64,000 nucleotides of DNA, taken from NCBI RefSeq assembly GCF_017874715.1, contig NZ_JAGGLR010000022.1, positions 186,001 to 250,000 of the forward strand, in the 5' to 3' direction. Position numbers and translations under genes: made by a program. Under the pieces are notes generated by a model. It was not told the origin of the DNA, did no database searches, and saw only the letters and a program-made list of their open reading frames with translations. This DNA is from Streptomyces iranensis (GTDB taxonomy: Bacteria > Actinomycetota > Actinomycetes > Streptomycetales > Streptomycetaceae). Below are positions 62,201 through 64,000 of the stretch, piece after piece (position 1 is the stretch's first letter; every line of letters starts with the position of its first letter).

Positions 62201-64000
62201 CAGGTCAAGGTGCGTGGCTTCCGCGTCGAACCGGGTGAGATCGAGGCCGTTCTCGCCGGACACCGGAGCGTCGGACAGGTCGCCGTGGCCGTACGGGAGG
62301 ACCGCCCCGGCGACAAGCGGCTCGTGGCCTACGTCGTCCCTGATGGGGATGTGGATACTGCCGGGCTGCGGGAGTACGTGGCCGAGCGGCTGCCGGACCA
62401 CATGGTCCCCGCCGCGGTCGTCGCCCTTGACGCCCTCCCGGTCACCGTCAATGGCAAGCTGGACCGTGCCGCCCTTCCCGCCCCGGACTTCACCGACGCG
62501 GCCGAGGGGCGCGGTCCGGCCACTCCCACCGAAGAGATCCTCAGCAGCCTCTACGGCGAGATCCTCGGCCTGGAACGGGTCGGCGCCGACGCCTCCTTCT
62601 TCGAGCTGGGCGGCGACTCCCTGCTCGCCATGCGGCTCATCGCCCGCATCCGCGCCGTCCTCGACGCAGAGGTCAGCATCGGCGATCTGTTCGCCACCCC
62701 CACCGTCGCCGGCGTCGCCCGACTGGTGGGCGAGCTCGGTGGCGAGTCCCGGGCGCCGGTGACGGCGCGGCCCCGGCCCGAGGTGCTGCCGCTGTCGTTC
62801 GAGCAGCAGCGGATGTGGTTCCTCAACCGGCTCGAAACCACCGGTGAGGGAGCCGCGTACAACCTCCCCCTGGCGCTCCGCCTCTCCGGCGACCTCGACA
62901 TCCCCGCGCTGGAAGCCGCCCTCGGCGATGTCGCCGACCGGCACGAGAGCCTGCGCACGATCTTCCCGGAGGCCGCGGGCGTCCCCTGCCAGCAGGTCCT
63001 GCATGGCGCGGCGGGCCGTCCCCCGCTGACGGTGGTGCACACCGCCGCGGACGAGGTGCCCGCGCAGCTCGCGGCGTATGCGAACCGGCCGTTCGACGTC
63101 CGTGCCGAACTGCCCTGGCGCGTACGGCTTTTGGTGACCGGCCCCGCCGAGTACGTCCTCATGGGCGCCGTCCACCACATCGCCGCCGACGGCTGGTCGA
63201 TGGGCATCCTCGCGGGCGACATCGGTACCGCCTACGCGGCTCGGCGCGCGGGCCGACTGCCCGGGTGGGACCCCCTGCCGGTGCAGTACGGGGACTACGC
63301 CCTGTGGCAGCGCGAAGTGCTGGGCGACCTCGGCGATCCGCGGAGTGTGATCAGCGGGCAACTGGACTACTGGCGGCAGACACTCGCCGGTGCCCCGCAG
63401 GAGCTGGACCTGCCGACCGACCGGCCCCGACCCGCGGTGTCCTCCTTCACCGGCGGCGAAATGCCGTTCGAGGTGAACGCGGAGACCCACGCCCGGCTGG
63501 TGGAGCTCGCCCAGCGTGGCCGGGCGACGATGTTCATGGTGATGCACGCGGCGCTGGCGGTTGTGCTGTCGCGGATGGGTGCGGGTACGGACATCCCCAT
63601 CGGCACGGCGACCGCGGGCCGTGGTGACGCCGCGCTGGACGGGCTGGCCGGGTTCTTCATCAACACCCTGGTGCTGCGCACCGACCTGAGCGGCGACCCG
63701 TCGGTCAACGAACTGCTGGCCCGGGTGCGGGAGGCCGATCTAGCGGCGTACGCGCATCAGGATGTGCCGTTCGAGCGGCTGGTCGAGGATCTCAACCCCA
63801 CCCGGTCGCTGGGCCGGCACCCGCTCTTCCAGGTGTCGCTCACCATGCAGAACCTGCCGCAGGGCCGTCGGCCGTGGGAGCTGGCCGGGCTGGAGGTGAG
63901 CGGTCTCCCGGCCGCCTCTCCGGCGGCCCGGTTCGATCTGTCGGCGACGGTGGCCGAGCGCCGCGACGAGGAGGGCGCGCCGACGGGACTGATGGGCTCG
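53213..64000 (+). CDS. NRPS2: C-A-T / C-A-T / C-A-T / C..., incomplete at the window edge
   Basis: The second synthetase is open to the last base (3,596 codons, no stop). Module 4: a D-donor-type C (LSPLQEGLLFHA) that pairs with the E domain ending NRPS1, then A4 (about 449-945) and T Ser986. Module 5: L-donor C (HH 1194-1195), A5 (about 1521-2046), T Ser2091. Module 6: L-donor C (HH from 2277), A6 (about 2603-3096), T Ser3136. Module 7: L-donor C (HH from 3321), cut before its A domain. Codes as I read them: A4 DALSVGTVIK (same as A3), A5 DAATAAAVCK (aromatic-like), A6 DASTVAAVCK (Tyr-like). No E domains in modules 4-6. Further modules and release lie beyond the window. Confidence 0.95.
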   Translation, partial: MTQMRVQDVWPLSPLQEGLLFHAVYDERGIDVYVEQLVLDLAGMLDPAVLRDAWQALLDRHESLRAGFRQLAGVAQPVQVIARGVELPWREEDLSGLGADVARAESERLGIEERERRFDLVVPPLLRVLLVKVGPDEYRMMVTLHHILLDGWSLPVLMRELWACYEAGGSARGLPPVTPYREYLAWLARQNKEAARNAWRQELTGADEPTLVAPGGQSTAPVASGKAATDAGAELAGRLRDLARRDGLTLNTVIQAAWAVVLGRLTGRRDVVFGATVAGRPADLPGMESMLGLFINTLPVRVRLDPARTVTELLAELQNRQSALLDHQHLSLTEIQRQAGPGATFDTIMAFENHPIGAQDSTAAAAGLRITDTAMRESTNFPLSLGVHPTEELRLRLDYRPDLFDPEAAQGLLDRLVRVLGQMAADPETLVGRLDVLGEVERARVVGEWNATEITLPAGSIVERIEARVGVAPDVVAVRCGEEAVSYRELDRWANRLARLLTEVGVGPESRVALCLPRSVGMVVAELGVWKAGGAFVPLDPEYPADRLGFVIADSGAGVVLGTSESLAGVPVGGARVVRMEEVDGFSAEPLGRVIAPGQLAYVIYTSGSSGRPKGVAVGHGGVANLAEAMRPVLGVDAGVVALQFASFSFDAAVLDVAVTLAAGGTLAVATAAERKDPQALAEMVGRCGVRVASVVPSLLGVLDPDAVPGVSNWVLGAERLSAELAGRWSAGARVWNTYGPTEATVITTATPLDAALEEAPPIGRPLPNARVYVLDAFLKPVPVGVTGEVYIAGAGLARGYFGRPGLSAERFVACPFAAPGGRMYRSGDLAKWTAEGDLVFAGRVDEQVKVRGFRVEPGEIEAVLSGHPAVGQAAVVIREDRPGDRRLVAYVVPTGELDPAALRRLAADRLPEYMIPAIVPLDGLPLTVNGKLDRAALPAPDTADAPEGRAPATPTEEILCGLFAEVLGLNQVGADASFFELGGDSLLAMRLIARIRPVLDSELRIADLFATPTVADTARRIDAEHGDARPPLEPQPRPQHPQHPEHPEHLPLSYGQQRMWFLNRLATTGQGTGDPEGTKGSEAAAGVYNMPLALRLSGHLDTGALQAALADVADRHESLRTVFPETDGVPRQRVLHGPAAHPPLVVVDLPADQVEAELSAHAGRGFELSTELPWRARLLATGPTEYVLLIVAHHIAADGWSMGVLARDLSTAYAARRQGRAPVWEPLPVQYADFAIWQRRLLGERGDADSLLSDQLAYWHDALADAPQELALPADRPRPAVSSYAGGLVPVRVDAPTHARLVGLAQRGGATVFMVVHAALAALLARMGAGTDIPIGTATAGRGDAALDGLTGFFVNTLVLRTDLSGDPAFTELLARVRETDLAAYAHQDVPFEHLVEDLAPSRSLSRNPLFQVMLSLRNVPPARWDLPGLQVRPTPPGSLAARFDLSVDLSEHRGEDGGPAGIGGDIFYATELFDEATAQALARRLAAVLEQIAADPTVPLSRLRILDPAERRTVVQDWNHTARSVPEGTLAELFEAQVRRTPDALAVVGAAQHGLTYAQLEERGNRLAHELIARGIGPEDLVGVAMERSVELMAVLLAVVKAGAGYLPIDPRYPARRIAFMLADARPKLLLCTGGTENVLGMGEPEDVETQAVLGADTPPRLVLDAPEVTAALATRPATAPGDADRVRPQRLGHPAYVIYTSGSTGTPKGVVVTHGGVGSLAVSHITRFGSGPGARVLQFASPSFDAAFAEFCTALPAGATLVMADRDMLPPYGSLADVAAEFGVTHLTAPPSVLAAADELPATVTTVAAAGEVCPPALVARLAPGRRMLNAYGPTEATVCVTLSDPLTPADADAPVPIGRPLENGQTYVLDEFLQPVPAGVTGELYLAGPGLARGYLGRSALTAEHFVACPFAAADEPGTPGGRMYRTGDLAHWTRDGQLVVVGRADAQIKIRGFRVEPGEIEAVLATHQAVRRSAVVVREDRPGDRRLVAYVVPGEDADPAGLREYVAERLPDHLVPAAVMTLDSLPVTVNGKLDRDALPAPDYAGLTGRRAPATPIEEALCGLFADILGLDQVGADASFFALGGDSLQAMRLIARVRAVLDTELSIRQLFAEPTVAGVARQLTGGGGVRLPLTPQPRPEVVPLSFGQRRMWFVNQMEEAQEGGEAAYNLPLRHRISGDLNLPALETALGDVADRHESLRTVYPETDGVPRQHVLDPSAGRPRMVVLDIPADRVERVLAEQTEERFDLSADLPWRIRLLKTAPAEYVLLIVAHHIAVDGWTMDLLLGDLEVAYTARRKGRAPVWEPLPVQYADYALWQRRLLGDLDTPDSLISAQLDHWRRALADAPQELALPADRSRPAVSSHRGGAAGVRIDVPTHARLVELARSGDATMFMVVHAALALLLSRMGAGADLPIGTAVAGRGDAALDGLAGFFVNTLVLRTDVSGDPTFAELLSRVRETDLAAYAHQDLPFEHLVEELNPTRSLARHPLFQVMLSVQTMPQQQWKLPGVEVRPMAPGAAAARVDLSLTLAEHRDGEGNPAGIDGDLLYATDLFDEPTACAMAERLVRVLEQVASDPVARVSEVEVLGSGERARVVEEWNATGRVVPVGSLGELFDERAAGCPGVVAVVGAGGEEWSYGELREWSDRVAGVLAARGVGRGDLVGVVLERSPAVVAVLLGVVKAGAGFVPVDPAYPVERIGWMVEDSAPALVVCSEETRGLVPPGVECLVWDSSVEGESAPVVSVGADDVAYVIYTSGSTGRPKGVAVTHRGIGNLAAAQIDRFAVDADARVLQLASLSFDAAVSEMCMALLSGAVLVMAGVDRLPPRGSLGEVVAEFGVTHVTVPPSVLAAVEELPGSLRSLVVAGEVCPPGLVERWAPGRRMVNAYGPTEVTVCATMSAPLEPSGPVPIGRPIANTAVYVLDERLRPVTVGVLGELYVAGPGLARGYLGRAGLTAERFVACPFTHGRMYRTGDLAKWTGDGQLVFGGRADDQVKVRGFRVEPGEIEAVLAGHRSVGQVAVAVREDRPGDKRLVAYVVPDGDVDTAGLREYVAERLPDHMVPAAVVALDALPVTVNGKLDRAALPAPDFTDAAEGRGPATPTEEILSSLYGEILGLERVGADASFFELGGDSLLAMRLIARIRAVLDAEVSIGDLFATPTVAGVARLVGELGGESRAPVTARPRPEVLPLSFEQQRMWFLNRLETTGEGAAYNLPLALRLSGDLDIPALEAALGDVADRHESLRTIFPEAAGVPCQQVLHGAAGRPPLTVVHTAADEVPAQLAAYANRPFDVRAELPWRVRLLVTGPAEYVLMGAVHHIAADGWSMGILAGDIGTAYAARRAGRLPGWDPLPVQYGDYALWQREVLGDLGDPRSVISGQLDYWRQTLAGAPQELDLPTDRPRPAVSSFTGGEMPFEVNAETHARLVELAQRGRATMFMVMHAALAVVLSRMGAGTDIPIGTATAGRGDAALDGLAGFFINTLVLRTDLSGDPSVNELLARVREADLAAYAHQDVPFERLVEDLNPTRSLGRHPLFQVSLTMQNLPQGRRPWELAGLEVSGLPAASPAARFDLSATVAERRDEEGAPTGLMGS
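54508..55790 (+). repeat. A-domain cassette A4, near-identical to A3
   Basis: Partner of the A3 cassette on the adjacent gene. The identity crosses the NRPS1/NRPS2 gene boundary, so recombination acted on adenylation domains rather than on whole modules (the intervening E and C domains are unlike anything at the other side). Confidence 0.85.
61002..62500 (+). repeat. A-domain cassette A6, near-identical to A2
   Basis: Partner of the A2 cassette with an offset of about 14,201 bp. Differences cluster around 61310-61470 (the region before the A3 motif) and 61950-62190, so the identity is mosaic. The composition switch occurs at about 61000 and again near 61860. Confidence 0.85.

Noticed and set aside
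42342..64000. Direct assignment as a glycopeptide (vancomycin/teicoplanin-type) cluster
   Set aside because: The first three modules differ in E-domain placement, and no X domain, P450 or vanHAX gene is in the window. The shared Hpg/Dpg/halogenase set alone is not diagnostic.

Overview
The window is high-GC actinobacterial chromosome, almost certainly Streptomyces. The evidence is third-position G/C codon bias, GTG starts with AGGAGG-type ribosome sites, ATGA/GTGA gene overlaps, an XRE/DUF397 pair, LmbU and StrR family regulators, and the G+C-rich intergenic repeats common in that genus. No RNA genes or CRISPR arrays were seen.

Layout. (1) 0-7.1 kb: rhamnose-type sugar uptake, with two ABC permeases, a lipoprotein binding protein, an L-rhamnose mutarotase that has lost its middle, a secreted BNR-type glycan-active protein, and two tandem LacI regulators whose 3' halves are nearly identical. 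(2) 7.1-17.3 kb: accessory metabolism, with a stress protein and sugar:proton symporter opposite a third LacI regulator, a flavin monooxygenase, an XRE/DUF397 pair, two methyltransferases (one PRMT-like) and two alpha/beta hydrolases. (3) 17.3-24.4 kb: the lower meta-cleavage pathway (2-oxopent-4-enoate hydratase, acylating acetaldehyde dehydrogenase, 4-hydroxy-2-oxovalerate aldolase) with a TetR regulator, an MHS-family transporter and a luciferase-like monooxygenase. (4) 24.6-64 kb and beyond the right edge: a large nonribosomal peptide cluster.

The peptide cluster starts with LmbU-type and StrR-type regulators. It encodes the 4-hydroxyphenylglycine (Hpg) route (prephenate dehydrogenase, HmaS, Hmo, HpgT) and most of the 3,5-dihydroxyphenylglycine (Dpg) route (DpgA, DpgB, DpgC, no DpgD). 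These are followed by a carrier-type FADH2 halogenase, an alpha/beta hydrolase, a two-component system, an MbtH protein, an ABC exporter and two giant NRPSs. NRPS1 reads A-T-E / C-A-T / C-A-T-E. NRPS2 reads C-A-T / C-A-T / C-A-T / C... and runs off the window. The pathway resembles glycopeptide, feglymycin and enduracidin-type assembly, but the visible module order fits none that I can recall.

Most interesting points: two identical-architecture 29-bp sites (GTCCAA-N17-TTGGAC) lie about 90 bp before hpgT and mbtH and look like the StrR-family operator; the first epimerization domain has lost its HH motif; none of six adenylation domains carries a textbook Hpg or Dpg code although both precursors are made; near-identical A-domain cassettes with abrupt G/T-rich composition have been copied between modules; and two convergent genes encode their C-terminal tails from opposite strands of one 24-bp minisatellite.
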